From Nothobranchius furzeri (taxonomy: Eukaryota; Chordata; Actinopteri; Cyprinodontiformes; Nothobranchiidae), in assembly GCF_043380555.1 (NCBI RefSeq), contig NC_091741.1:38132877-38196876 (forward strand): a stretch of 64,000 bases of DNA, given 5' to 3'. Below, piece after piece: positions 41,373-54,086 of this stretch; the first letter of the stretch is position 1; each line of letters begins with the position of its first letter. The position numbers were made by a program, and so were the translations under genes. Below the pieces are notes generated by a model. The model had not been told where the DNA came from. It saw only the letters and a program-made list of their open reading frames with translations, and did not search any database.

Positions 41373-42744
41373 GCACGTCCAATCACAGCATTCTGACCAG
41401 AAGCCCCGCCCACCTCTGGTTCCCCTCCAGTTCGCCATTGTTTCTGGACCCACCCGGCACCTCCACCCTACCCCCCCTCCTGTGTGTGTGAAGGAAAACC
41501 TGAAAACACAAAACCGGATAGAAACTTCTGGTGTTTTTTTTTGGTCGTATCGGATCAGAGCCGCGCCGTTTCTGTTGGTTCTGGTGTTATTTAACGTCGT
41601 GACACTAGTTTATATGAAGGAAACGAACGAAGAAAGATGTTTTTGGCCTCTTGGTTTAAATTTAGTTTAAGTTTTAAAAACGGGTCATTTTGTTTTAGGA
41701 GAAATGGAAACCTAACCCCAAATTCTCAGCGAAGCAACAAGAAATGTACTAAATAATAATAGATTACATTTGACAGGGAAACATCTGGTTCCCACAACAG
41801 CTGGAAAACATCCGTTACCTGAAGTAAAACTCGAGGGTAAAAAAAATCATTATTTCTTACTTTTGTCCAAAACCGTGTTTAAATTGTTCCTTTTTGCTCC
41901 GCGGGAATAATTCTAATGGTGGTGAAATAATAGTTTGAGTTGCTTTATTACTACGTTTGTATTTTTGGGCTCAGAAAACCTTTAATAACTGTAAACCCGA
42001 CTTGTTCCTTTTAGTTTTGTAAATAAATAATTCTAATGAATTGAAATAAGCTATTTAAATTTCTTTTTTTTTACAGATACACTTTGTGGTCTTTTTCTTT
42101 TTCTCTAGTTTTTTTTTTTTACTTTCCAAATTTAAATAGAACAAATAAAAAAATCACTTAAAAAACAAAACATTTACGGCTGTATTTCCGTCTAAATCTT
42201 TAGAAAATTCATCTGAAAATAACTTTAGTTTCGTACAAAGTACGAATTGGATTTCTCATCACTTTAGACTTCTGTAATCAGGTCATTTGGAATATCTCGT
42301 GGTTTATTCGCTGAAGGCTGTTTCACCCTTCCCCTCAGACGTCCACACAGAAACGTGTTCTTGTTTGAAACTTGTTGTTTTTTAGGATTTAATATTTGAG
42401 TTCAGGTCTGAGTCTGATCATCAGTTACTGATGAAAACAAAAGCTTTTCTGATGATTTTCTCTGTTTAATGGCAGACGGTGCAAAGATAATCAGACGTTT
42501 CTGGTTTTGATGAAATGTGCTTGATTATAAATGTAATCTGATTACTTAAGAGAAACTTGAGCAGACTGTTCTGTAGAAACGAGTGGATGTTCGTTCTGTT
42601 GATGTTATTTAAACACTCCTCTGCATCTCCGCTCACTCCCGGTTTGGTTTAGTGCCTTTTCTCTCAGACACTCTGAAATAAAAAACAGTGATACCTCTGG
42701 AACCCCGAACTCTCTCGATTCTGTTTCCACCTCGCCGGCCGGCC
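41373..42744 (+). other. rab3ip 3' UTR and flank
   Basis: Unique, T-rich sequence after the rab3ip stop. AATAAA motifs occur near 42022, 42144 and 42677; the true polyadenylation site is not decided by sequence alone. Confidence 0.4.
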
Positions 42745-43290
42745 CAGCAGGGACGCCTCCAGAAAATTTTGATAGGGTGGCCAGATGGGGCCAAAGACAT
42801 TTTTGGGGTGGCACACCAAATTGGTCCTTTTGTTAACTCTGGGAGAATTTAGCCTGTGACGATGTGCTGCATTGCACCTTTATTCGTTTTTATTAAAATA
42901 ACGTATCCAAAACATTTAACTTAAATTTTACAAACATTTTAGAAAAATACATTTTAGTTATTTAAAATGTTATCCCCAATTTAATTTAAAAATAACTTTT
43001 ATTTTAGGTTTATTCACCTCTTGCTGTGTTCACACACACACAAAAAATACTATGGAGATAAAAACTTTTAAATAGTGAGCAGCAGAAACATATGTTTATT
43101 TTTATTCTGATTATTTCTTTACTCATTAATTGTATTATTTTAACTTTGTTTTACAATTATGTCTTGAATAAACAAGATTAATTTATGGTTTGACTGAACA
43201 TTAATATGATTTGTTAACACTGGCTTTTCCTGGGGGGGCCAGCAATTTTCTAGGGGTGGCCATGGCCACCCCTTGGGACACCCTTGCGGC
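42745..43290. repeat. Interspersed teleost repeat (MITE-like)
   Basis: The left end reads gggacgcctccagaaaattt and then gatagggtggcc. The right end reads ccagcaattttctagggg, ggtggccatggccacc and gggacaccctt. The ends share inverted GGGTGGCC/GGCCACCC and (C)AGAAAATTTT/AATTTTCT themes. The AT-rich interior is non-coding. Confidence 0.6.
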
Positions 43291-43342
43291 CCAGATCAGA
43301 CTTTAGCTCTGTGCCCATCTGAGGTCTGGAGCTAAACAGTCA

Positions 43343-43925
43343 TAGCCTGGCAAGCCAGACTAAATAAATGTGTTATTTAGTCTGGCAACGCTCCATTGAC
43401 GGCTCTCGGTTGTGGGGCGGGTTCTACCGTTGTCTTTCAAAGGATCTCTGCATGCTACTGGACAATGAATGTGACATACTCACCGCAACAGCTATCGGTA
43501 AATGAGGCGGTCCGCAGTTGAAGGAGAAAACACATCATTTTTTCTAAAAAAAGCACTTAAATACATCTATCTGCTCCTGATTCTGATGAAGCCCAAGTTC
43601 TAGTAGTCTAAAATTGATGTAAAAGCCGTTTCAAACGAGCTGTCGCCATCTTGTTTCACTCTGTTGCATCATCCCACCCACCAGGCATATAGAGTGCCCT
43701 GATTGGCCCACAAAGCGGATAAAGCTCTGTGATTTGTTCACTAAGCAGATAGAGCACTATGATTGGCCCACCATTATGGACCAATCGCAGCTCTTTGTGT
43801 TTGAAACCCCTCTAGAGAGCTGTGATTGGCCAGCCAGAGTGCTGTTAGGAGCTGCGGAGGTTCCAGTGGAGCATTCCTAGACCAAACTTGGCAAAGCAAG
43901 AATTTGGTCTAGTTCACTAGGCTAG
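43343..43925. repeat. hAT-like MITE
   Basis: It begins TAGCCTGGCAAGCCAGAC and ends TTCACTAGGCTAG, giving short inverted ends. Octamers AACAGTCA (43335-43342) and AACAGTCC (43926-43933) match at 7 of 8 positions and look like a hAT target-site duplication. Internal gattggcc motifs recur. There is no coding sequence. Confidence 0.75.
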
Positions 43926-44385
43926 AACAGTCCAGGTTCTGTGGAGGCGGAGAACATCCAGCTGTGTGCTAGCCAAAGCCGGTTGGCATGGCAACACTCG
44001 GCTCCCGATCTGGAGTGTTGACCTACCGTATATGGTAATACGACGCCACCCGAATGTAAACACGTTTCTTATCTGAGTTAGTTTCAGATGAAGCAGCAGC
44101 TCGTTGGATCAGAACCACGTAGTTAAACTTCTGGTTTGTTCATTTTCAGAAGCTTTTTCCTGGTGAGTTTGAGACACTTTTTTCCTTCAAACTTCCATAA
44201 AAACGGGATTACATCATCCAAACAGGCCAGTGAAGATTTACAAACACGAATAAAGTTTAATCAAACTACATCCTTGTTAAAAGTGATTTGTTGTTGCGGC
44301 ACATCGTAGATCTGAGGAATGTGTGAACTCGGGTCAGAACTCGTAGAACATCTTCTATAGTCTCTGTCGTCCCGGATCAGGTCCA

Positions 44386-47179
44386 CTACCGAGGCCACAC
44401 CCCCCACGCCAGGCCGGGCAGGAAGAGCGCGATGAGGACGGAGGAGAACAGGTTGACGGCGTTGTTGTCCAGGATGGGTTTCCCACAGATCCGCCGGGTC
44501 GTAGCGGACTCGTAGCCCACCACCTTCCCGATGCTGGAGTCAAAGCCTGCAGAAGAACGGATTGGTGAAACTGGGTTTTAAACGCTTCCAGATTTTACTC
44601 CGGCTCCTGAACCGACCCGAGTACTGCATGTGAGCTCCCAGGAATGAGTCCAGCATGGATCCCAGCAAGCCCGCCACGCCGCCGTACGCCACGATGGGCC
44701 ACTGGGGGTCGGCCAGGTGCAGGTTACCAACCATAAGAAGCTGTGTCACAAAATAGGCCACACCCACTGCCGCTCCACCCAGGAAGCTGGCGACCAATCC
44801 GATGGGAGTGACGCCGCCGTTGGTCCCTGGAGAACACGGATCAGGATCAACGGAAAAGAGGAATTTCACAGGCTAACGGGTAGGATTCTGTTCAGCTCTT
44901 CAAACTTAATCCTGTTGTCTGATGAAACCCAACAGGATTAATAAACGATTTCAGATGTTCTGAGCCATGACTCTTATTGTGAAGGATTAAAGGAAGTTCT
45001 CAGTTGTGCTGTAGAAAAGGACTCCAGGGGCCTTGGTTACAATAATCAGAATAAAAACAGGCGACTTTAGAATATTCCACTTATTTCCATATAATTTAAC
45101 TTTTCCCTCATCGTTGAGTCAAGCCTTGATTTGTTAATCCCCCCGAGCTTTTGCACAGATCTGTGTCCTGGTCTCACGACTGCTTCTCACCTGCTGGGAC
45201 CTCCTTCCAGGTGGTGATGAGTCTTGGCTGCGATTGGCTGAGAACAGGCCCCACCTCCGACGCCCAGGTGTCCCCCGCGCTGCAGGCGAGTGCGCCCAGT
45301 AGCGACAAACACATCCAGGAGGCGGAGTACTGTTTCCCAAAATCGACGGGAATCTCACCCGGACCCACCTGAAACACCAGCTTCCGTTTCACCGGATCAT
45401 AGCGGATTCTTTCAGCTGGTTTTGTTTCGGTCCTTACCTCGATCATGTAGAGCAGCGCCAGCTCAGTGGGAACTCCTCCGTTACAGAAGACCTGGACCCA
45501 GTTCCTCTGACCACCTAACAAACAGCCAGATGTTTAGAAACCTGAAGTTAGACGTCTGCTTCTCCGGCGGCGGCTCCGCCCACCTTCTTTGTAGTCGACG
45601 TCTATTTTCTTCTTCTTCTCGGCTCCCCACCGGGTCAGCTTGGTGGAGGTGATGAAGAATGCCAGCAGAGCAGAGAAGAAGCTGAAGTTCGCCATTGTCA
45701 ACACGAATCCCACCAGAAGAGCTGGAAAACACAGATCACACCTGCAGCACTCAGTCTGAGTTTAAGAAATGAATCCGATGGGCCATTCCCATTTGTACCG
45801 GGTCGGCCCGGGCTGGGTGGCCCCAGTCGGCCCCAGCCTGGCCCGGTTGATTCCACACATCCTTGCCTTAAGCCCATGTGGGCTGATTCTACCCACCAAT
45901 CAGAGGCTTGCTCTAATGGAAGGTGTGAATTTGCTGTCAGCAGTGGGTGTGTTGGCCCTGGTCGGCCTGAAGCAGACCCCCTCGAGAAGAGGGCTGAGAA
46001 TGAGCCTTGGTTGGCCCGGAAAAATACCAGGCCACCCAGATATGTAAACAACCTACGCTACCCGGCCCGGGCCAACCCAGTACAGATGGGAATGGCCCAC
46101 AAGATGCAGGAGGAGCAAAGATCTTAAAGGTTTTTAAACATTTTTTAGTGAATGAAACCATTTTTAACCATTTTAATCTGTGCCTCGTTTAAAAACCTGA
46201 ACCAGCTGCAGGCGGCGAGATGTTTTCATGGAAAACCGACTCGAAGTTGGAGTTCAGATGTAGAAAATGAAGAGGTCGACTGATCACAGTTCTTCAAAAC
46301 ATCGCTACATCTGATTTGTTATCATTTAGTGTGTGAATCACACTCGGCTACCAACAAGCCAGAACACCTGTACAAGTCACCGAGTCGGACATTTTCGTGT
46401 TTGCTATGCTAAACCATGTCCGCCATCTTTAATTTGACTGACGTCCACAAACGGCGTCTCTGTGCGGGAAGACAGCCCCTCACCTCCAAGGGCTCCCGAC
46501 CGGTCCAGACTGTGTCTCCTCAGAGCTCGACCCGTCAGCATCAGGGGAACCAAGATGGAGAACAGCCATCGCCATGGCGACACTGGGTGCAGGTTACCTA
46601 CAAACACACAAGTTTGCAAAGTCTGCAAAACATCAGATGATTTTTTTCCCTAAGTTTATGAAATAGCTTCATAAGAAATGCTCCGCTGGGTGGACTCCTC
46701 ACAGCCACATGGGGGTGCCAAAAACAGTCAAAATGTTGTGAGAGGCTGCTTAAAACCTACTTAGTAAAGCGCGTAACTCTGTGTTATGTTTCATAACGGG
46801 TGTGTGTGTGTGTGTGAGTTTGTGACTGGACGGTGTTCCTGTGATGGCCTGGAGACCTGTCCAGGTTTAGCCCTGCCTCTCTCCTGATGACTGCTGAAGT
46901 AGACACCGGCTCCCCGCGCCCCCAGTGAGGACTAAGTGGTTACGGATGTGACGGAGGGAAAGGACGACTGCGTTTTCCACCGTAAACATAGACGGATTTC
47001 ACACAGAACCTTCTGGGTTTAACGGGTCGGTTTGAGTCCCGGAGCTCACCGGAGACGGCGCTCATGGTGAGAGAGATGATCCAGAAGAAGAGGGACAGCG
47101 CCAAAGTGGCGCACAGGACGATCATATCAGTCATCATCTTGATGTATTCCTTTGTCAGGACGTTGCTCTCAGAGTCCAT
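44386..47179 (-). CDS. tmem19: TMEM19, transmembrane protein 19 (DUF92 family)
   Basis: Seven coding exons on the reverse strand: 47179-47050 (ATG 47179-47177), 46597-46484, 45721-45584, 45514-45438, 45368-45191, 44826-44617 and 44546-44386 (TAG). Phases join and give 335 residues, close to the human length (about 336). It is a multi-pass membrane protein of the DUF92 family with no established activity. Hydrophobic segments lie near residues 15-40 (MIVLCATLALSLFFWIISLT), 52-70, 82-105, 170-190, 215-245, 255-280 and 300-320. Conserved blocks include GNLHPVSPWRW, SLDRSGALG, GGQRNWVQVFCNGGVPTEL, SAGDTWASEVGPVLS, GTNGGVTPIGL and GKPILDNNAVNLFSS. It is convergent with rab3ip and divergent from kics2. 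An untranslated first exon probably ends at 48036. Confidence 0.95.
45779..46099. repeat. MITE with palindromic ends in a tmem19 intron
   Basis: The left end TGGGCCATTCCCATTTGTAC and right end GTACAGATGGGAATGGCCCA are near-perfect inverse complements, and inner GGCCCGGGC/GCCCGGGCC blocks extend the symmetry. The element has many GGCC motifs and is non-coding. It lies between tmem19 coding exons 2 and 3, starting about 57 bp from exon 3. Confidence 0.85.
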
Positions 47180-48035
47180 GATGACAGACGGGCTGAGCTG
47201 TGAGACAGGAGGACAGAGAAGACATGTGGGTTAACCAGCTCAGCCATCCAGAAGGTTGCCTTAGCTCTTCAGATGATGGAATATTCCTGGTATACGAATT
47301 CCTTCTTAGTTTAAAAGAAAACCACGATTTAACTCCTCTGGAAACAAACATAGTTCAGGGGTCATGGGACTTATTTTCTTGTGTTTGACGTCAGAGATAC
47401 TTCCTGTTACATTCTACACAACTGATGATGGATGCAGACACATCTTTTATCTGAGAAACTTTGCTAAGATCAGGACCAACCTGAGCCACAGAGGTGCAGA
47501 TGAACAAGTCCAACCATGTATGACCTCCAGACCCAATTACTGCTCTCCTGCATTACTGGGATGTTCTAAATCTGGGGTCTGGGTTTGATTCTAATGGAGG
47601 TTTTTCCTGCTCAAAGTGCGTTTTCCTCCCCACGGTCACCCGTCGTACTCTGCAGCTCAGGCAGGAGGACCGTAGTCCAGATTTGATCTCATCTGCTGGT
47701 TCTTTTTATTCAGAGTTAAATCTAATAAACCTGACTAGATCGAGCTCAGTTGATCTCGACTTGTTGCTTTTAGTTTCGAGCTTTTAGGTGATTTATGGTA
47801 AACTGGTCCTGATTGATTTTACTGTAAAAATATCCAGATTAATTCTAAACACAAACGTTCCCAGCTGACTTTGCTCAGAGTAACTAAATATTTCTAACGT
47901 GGACCCTTTAATGTGATAAATAAGCTCCACTCTCGCTGGCAAACATACAAATATTAGTGACGTAGATTACATCACGACCAATATTTGCTGTCAGTTTAAA
48001 AGTGTTATTTTCAGATTCGGAGAAGCTGAACTCAC

Positions 48036-48230
48036 CCGTTGTTACCGGAGCCATCGTGACTGAACGACCGTTTATTTATCTTTTATTCGAATCGCTTTTT
48101 CTACCGTTTACTGTTTAAATATGAATGATGTCGTTTAACCGAAGAAAAAGGCGAATAAACCGAAACCCGGTACTAGCTACATCTGACAGCGGGGAGGAGG
48201 AAGGAAATAAAGGGCGGAAGAATTAGTTTG
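48036..48230 (-). promoter_or_regulatory. tmem19: Probable tmem19 first exon and promoter
   Basis: On the reverse strand, GTCACGATGGCTCCGG is followed by GTAACAACGG and a donor GTGAGT (GT at 48035-48034). The matching acceptor is at 47198 (CTCACAG before CTCAGCC), 18 bases upstream of the main ATG. The ATG in this exon opens a short upstream ORF in a different frame. The transcription start is not defined. Confidence 0.45.
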
Positions 48231-48239
48231 ACGGACAAG

Positions 48240-49351
48240 TTTCCGTTTGGTTCTTAAAGAGTAACCCAACATAAAACAATTAAACGTGTGAGGAAAAAAA
48301 CAAACCCGACGAGACGACTTCACTGTGTTCATAAAACATGAAAGCGTTTAAATCTTTTAACCCTTCCACTTTCCTATCAGGTGACCCCGCCAGGACAGGG
48401 GGTGGCTAAACAGGGTTTAAAGTTTATGCCTTGGCAGGGACATGCACCCCTTAAAAAATATTAAAATCAAAAATAAAAACACACCAGAGGTCCATCTGAC
48501 CCCATTAACAATGCTGGAGGGTTACTGTGTTTTACTCTGGTGCTGCGACGAACATGACTTAAATACACATTACTCCACTTATATTTCTATACGTAGTTCT
48601 AATAAAGGCTAAGCACTTCATCATTTATTCAGTTTTGTCTTGCGCTGCAAATATTATTTAACTCCTGTGTAAATGACTGAAATGAGAGATTTCTGAATGC
48701 AGTACACATTTTTAAATGTCTGATTTAATAACTGCAACAGTCTTCTGCTCATAGTTATTCATGTTAAACATGAAAAGAAAAATGTTATTTTTGCAGAAAC
48801 AGAAGGAAGCACAAATCCAAAGCAAACCTCACCTTTTTTCCTTGAAACTCTGATCTCAGACTGGCCATCGTGCAGCCAAAAGCTTTGCACAAGACGTTCC
48901 CTGTATGTTGTAATCAGATGTGAAACTACTCATCATCCCAACAGTGAGAAAAGTGGCAGAATACAAATGGATCTCTGTTTCCCCCAGAAAAAACGGTCCC
49001 CTGACTCAAATGTCAAACAGTTTCCCGACTCAGATCATCTGACTTTATATCAAGCTGGACATTTATTATGTTATCATGCAAATTAGTTCAACTTTAATTC
49101 TAAAATGCTAAAAGATTAAATGTTTAAATGTTTCTATGTCTGACTAAATTATTAACTCATTTCCTTTGGAGCGAAAAGCTAAAACGGCAGCTCAGATACA
49201 GTTTACTAAGATGACTATGAGGTAAACCTTTACATAAAAGTATTTACAAAGGAAAAAATGTACAAACAAAACAAAAACAACAACAAAAAACCCCATTTGT
49301 ATTAAACTAAAAATCTTAGCTAGTCAATGAAGTTTAAGATTTTGCAGATCT
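48240..49351. other. Intergenic, unassigned
   Basis: AT-rich sequence upstream of tmem19. No coding signal, repeat ends or RNA gene were recognised. Confidence 0.4.
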
Positions 49352-49615
49352 TTAAAGAGCAAGTCCCCTCCAAATCAGCTTATTCTTCTGATAAAATACA
49401 TAAATGTGTGTCTAATCGTGCTGCAGACACGTGTGGTCAATAGTTTTGCACTTTAGTGCATCTTAGTTCAAATTTAAATTTTCTGCCTAAAACTGTCAGT
49501 GTTGTGCCATTGCCAGGTAAAAACTCTGCACTGCATTTGATCTGCCATCGCTATTAGCTAAGAGGTACCCTAGAACGTTAGCTGGTACCATATGATGTCA
49601 CAATGTCGATGTGAG

Positions 49616-49678
<63 letters not shown>

Positions 49679-49775
49679 ATCGCGCTCTCGGTCTGCTAGA
49701 CAACAGCATTTGTTGCATTTTTCAAACAGGAAGTGGGAGTGGAGTAAAACTGGTAGGGGGTGACTTGCTCTTTAA
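49352..49775 (+). repeat. TTAA-flanked MITE, copy 3 (piggyBac-like)
   Basis: It is bounded by TTAA at 49352-49355 and 49772-49775, with ends AGAGCAAGTC and GGGGTGACTTGCTCT. It is colinear with copy 2 but carries an expanded (GT)n tract (about 49618-49676) where copy 2 has a few GT units. Confidence 0.85.
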
Positions 49776-49923
49776 AAACTTTTAGGAAAGAAGATGCAGA
49801 AGATATGACTTTGACTTTCTCAGATTTGTTGTTGAACAGCTGAGTGACTTTTTAAATACTGTTGGACTGACCGAATGAAAACTTTAAAAACAAGGATTTG
49901 TCTTGCTGAAAGAAAGAAACTAA

Positions 49924-52617
49924 ATAAAGAGCAAGTCACCCCCAAATAAACTTTTTTTTGCTGATAAACTAAATAATCAAGTGTCTAATCGTGCTGCAGA
50001 CACGTGTTGTCAATAATTTGGACTTCAGTGCATCTTAGTTAAAATTTAAATATTCTGCCTAAAACTGGCAGTGTTGTGCCGTTGTCAGGTAAAAACTTTG
50101 CACTGTATTCTAATTTAAATCTGCCACTGCTATTGGCTAAGAGGTATGCTATGATGTAAACTGGTACGTTATGATGTCACAATGCTGTCATGAGCCTGTG
50201 TGTGTGTATTTGTTAGCAGCTCCGCCTTCTCGGTCTGCAGGGTCCGAAATTAAATTTTTTACTCACCGGCCAAGCATATTTTTTACCGGCCAAAATTCTA
50301 AATGATTTAGATCCACCTAAAGCATGCTATTCTATATTACGTTGATTCCAAACAGAGTGACAAAATAATTAAAACATCAATTAATAAGGAAAACAACTCT
50401 TGTCACTTTTACTATTTATTTATTTATTTATTTATTTTTAGAGATGTTTTTATGAACTCTTTCATTGAAATCTAGTCAGACTCCTTGTTTTCTCTGTCCA
50501 TGAAGTCTGGCCTCCTGCTTCTGACACCGTCTTTGTGCCAAAGCATTACAGCCTAATTTGGGTCCTAGTCCTTGATCTCTGGAGAACACAGCTGCACCAT
50601 GAGAATATCTGAAAGTGTGTCAGGGCTAGGGTTGTCACGGTAACCGGTGTAGCAGTAAACCCCGGTAAAAAAGTTGACAATAAATAATAACGGTCTTGTT
50701 TAAAAAAAAATATATATATATTATCTCGGTGGATTAGCGTGGCTGCGGTGTAGGCGCGGTGACCCTTACCAGCCACCGTATCATCTGCTGAAGTTGCCGG
50801 CGGCACATGCGCACTTTGTTGTTTACGACCAAAACTTTCTTTAAGCTAAAGCTGAAATACTGGCCAGAGGAGACGGCACTCGGGACATTTATTATCCCTC
50901 AAAGAAGACAAAGTCGGAAGTACGGGCATCTTTTGGATATTTGAAGAATGCCGGAGGGACAGTTGTCTGTGAAGGGCAGCAACGCTACGTGGCCATCATA
51001 ATGTAGCCATTGTCTCACGACTGCGCCGTCTCCAGTTCGCCACTTTTCACAAAATCTTCTGGTTGCCACTGGTCCTGGTGGTTTTTCTTCCAGTTCGACG
51101 AGTTTTCTTTTGGAAGGCTGGCTGACTCCAGTTAAAAACCGCCACATTTCACCGCTAGTTTTAACACGAAGCTAACTGCTAACTTGATGTAGCAGTACGA
51201 AATACCTGCTCCAAGTTTATTGGTTTAGAACAGTACGCCCTCCATACGTAGGAGGGCGCTCCGGCTATAAAAGGGGAGCTCCTCCGGTAAGGAAGCAATT
51301 TCAGGAAACGGCTGGTTTTAAGTGTACCACTACGTGTTACCAACCCGTGTCCTTTGGCTGCGTTTTTGGGGTGATCGGCTCTGCTCCAACTGTGCTTGGG
51401 CAATTAATCAGTGCTGGGTGTGACATCATCGCTTGCCTTTGCTAAACAAAACATTAGCAAACGGGAAAGATTGAATCCCCGTTGCTGCTGGGCAGGGAGT
51501 TCCCTTCTACTCAGGGGTCATCGGTGAGAGGATCGATTTCTCCGTGGTCCAGCGGGAGGCGCCGCTGTTTTGTTTCGTTTCCTTTTTCTACATTTCAAAT
51601 CAGCTGTTTGAAGGAATTTCCCTGGCTCGTGGCCGGAGTCCAGAAGGAAGAACAGCTGATTTATATTGTACACATTTTATACCGTTTTTAATCTTTTTTT
51701 CTTTGTGCAGGCTGAGGCAGGAGGTGTGGTGTGTGGCCTCGGAGGTGGTGGTCCCGTGTGCGTGTGGTGGTGCTGGTTTTCTCACGTTGGTATGAATGTT
51801 CACTGCCAGGGGTGAATCCTTTATACGTTCTTCATTATTTTTCTTGTGTTGGGGCTTCTCTGCCCCGCGTTACCTGCCTCCATCGCTAGCCTCAGTCCTG
51901 CTTGTTAACCTTTTTATTTATTTAAATTTGTAGTTGAATTGTGTTTAGTTAACTCTCATTTTTTTGGGACCTCATGAATCAATTTCAGTGAGTTAAATTA
52001 ATTTGTTTCTTCATACATTTCATTGGCTCAGTTTCTGTTGGGGCATTAATTTTAGTATTCTTTTATGGTATTTTACATGGCCAGTTTTTAAAATGTCTTT
52101 TAAACTGTCTCCTCTATAAAATAAAACAAATTTATTGTAACTTCTGAAACCACGTCTACTGTCAAGTGAAATGAATCTATATGCTTTAATTCCTTGGGTG
52201 AAATTCCCAAGGTGGCGTTGTTAATAAAATTACACTCGAGCAGGTACAATTGCCATCCTTGGCGTCAACAGGTCATAGACCACTCCCGTATTGCCACATT
52301 GATAAACTGATTGAATGGGATAGGTGGAAATGACGTTGGATGCGGCGTTCACGTTTCGCGTATGTTTGTGTAAGTTGCATGCAGGCGGCAGGAGTATCAG
52401 AAATCCGTGTTAGACGACTGATAAACATAACTAATTTGGTGCAAACATTTACTCGCCAGGTGGCAGGTAGAGCTCAAAAATTTACTCGCCAAATCGAGCA
52501 ATTTACTCGCATTTGGCGAGTGTTAATTTCGGACGCCAGGCAACAGCATTTGTTGTATTTTTCAAACATGAAGTGGGAGTGGAGTTAGACTCTGGTAGGG
52601 GCTGACTTGCTCTTTAA
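49924..52617 (+). repeat. TTAA-type MITE, copy 4, split by a 2.3 kb insertion
   Basis: The left end TAAAGAGCAAGTCACCCCC (TTAA mutated to ATAA) and right end CTGACTTGCTCT followed by TTAA (52614-52617) belong to one MITE. Its interior is colinear with copy 2 up to cggtctgc (about 50238) and resumes at aggcaacagcatttgttg (52537), so the intervening 2.3 kb is a younger insertion. Confidence 0.85.
50242..52534. mobile_element. Insertion with GTCCGAAATTAA terminal inverted repeats
   Basis: The ends GTCCGAAATTAA (50242-50253) and TTAATTTCGGAC (52523-52534) are perfect 12 bp inverse complements. The sub-terminal regions contain repeated 'actcgcc'/'accggcc' motifs (for example tttactcgcc at several places on the right side). 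I cannot find an intact transposase. A further hAT-like left end (CTAGGGTTGTCACGGTAACC, about 50629) lies inside, so it may itself be composite. The superfamily is not assigned. Confidence 0.7.
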
Positions 52618-53315
52618 GTGACAAAAAGAAGCTCAACGGCGTCACTACTGGTAATTCTTGGGACTCAAACTCAAAGAATTTCTCAGGATCATTGTCTAAC
52701 GAGGACATTCCAGTGCAGCCAGATTCCTCTGGGTGTTTCTGAGCAAAGACAACTTTTAAAATTATTTATGACCCCAAACTGAGGTGGAAAAAATCCTTTT
52801 GACTCTGGAAGGAAAGAAACCACAAACTGAAGGGATCACATGAGAGGAAAAGCCAGAGCTTCAGCCAGAACGGAAAAGTTTTGAATGCTTGGTGATATAA
52901 CTAAAGCGCCAGACTTGTTTGCTTGATGGATACTTGAGATCTGAAGAATTTGGATATATTGAAGCATCAAACTCTGTGTTCCTCAAACCCGTGAGCAGTT
53001 TTTTTTCAGTAAAGACCCATTATCACGCATTTCTTACGTGAAGCACCAAGGTTATCTCTAGATGATCATCCCTCAATCATCCGTCCAAAAAAATATGCAG
53101 CAAACAGTGCATGGTGTGTGTGTGTGTGTGTGTGTGTGTTTGTGTGTGTGTGTTTGTGTTGATCCGAACAGAAAATGCCATTTTTAACAGCTAGTTCCAA
53201 TACATGTTAAGCATAGAGTACAAATTGTTTAATTTAAACCAAAACTATAGCATGCTGTTTGCTTATCTGACATTGAGGGAAGGCGATGCTCATTATTTTT
53301 TACTTTACTTTACTT
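52618..53315. other. Intergenic, unassigned
   Basis: No gene is recognised. A (GT)n tract lies at about 53114-53160. Confidence 0.4.
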
Positions 53316-54086
53316 TTTCCGGAACCGCGCTGCTCTAGGTAGCTGCATGTTGGAGTAGCTCTGTTGACTATATGTAAGTTTTGCCTTTTCTTAGGCATTT
53401 TTCTTCTTGTTTTTCAAGAAAAACTGTTTTTTTGGACACTTTACTTTTCTGTTTCTGGTGCTGTGAAGCTTGGAGGATTTTTACTGCTATTTCTTTTAGC
53501 TTTTTTCACTTTTTGAGCATTTGTTATGATGTGTAACCATGGCAACAAGCTGTTTACAATCGGGAGCAGCTGATTAACATGGGAAAGGCTGAAATAATAC
53601 CTGAACTGAAGCCACAAATCCCAAATGAGCTCAAACGCAAGAAGCGTGGGTGTAGAGCGGGAGCAAAACGGAGACAGAGAAAGAGGAAATTCAAACCATC
53701 TCTTCCATCGATCATAATGGGCAATGTGAGATCACTGGCCAACAAGATGGAGGAACTCCAAGCCCTTTCAAGGACTCAGCCAGAGTTTCGGCAGTTTCAG
53801 AACCACTGGAGGAGATAATGCAAGGAAGGATTCTTCAGAGAATCAAGAAAATGATGGACAACCCTGAGCGTTCTCTTCACAAGACTGTCCGACAACAGAA
53901 GAGTGTCTTCAGTCAGAGGCTTCTTCAGTTTGGCTGCAACACTGACCGCTACTGGAGATCCTTCCTGCCAACAGCCATTGTAATATACAACAACTCTTTG
54001 ATGACTTGATTATTATTATTATTCTGAGCTACTACAGCAATCAATGTCCCTCTGGGATTAATAAAGTATTTTTGAATTGAATTGAA
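53316..54086 (+). mobile_element. LINE, internally deleted copy (forward)
   Basis: It starts near CCGGAACCGCGCTGCTC. It encodes the beginning of an endonuclease ORF (about 53579-53815; RKKRGCRAGAKRRQRKRKF, then MGNVRSLANKMEEL) and then jumps directly to the extreme C-terminus of the reverse-transcriptase ORF (RILQRIKKMMDNPERSLHKT, then NTDRYWRSFLPTAIV). It ends with ttaataaagtatttttgaat. Most endonuclease and reverse-transcriptase sequence is missing, so it is dead. It is the same family as the reverse copy at 54340. Confidence 0.85.
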
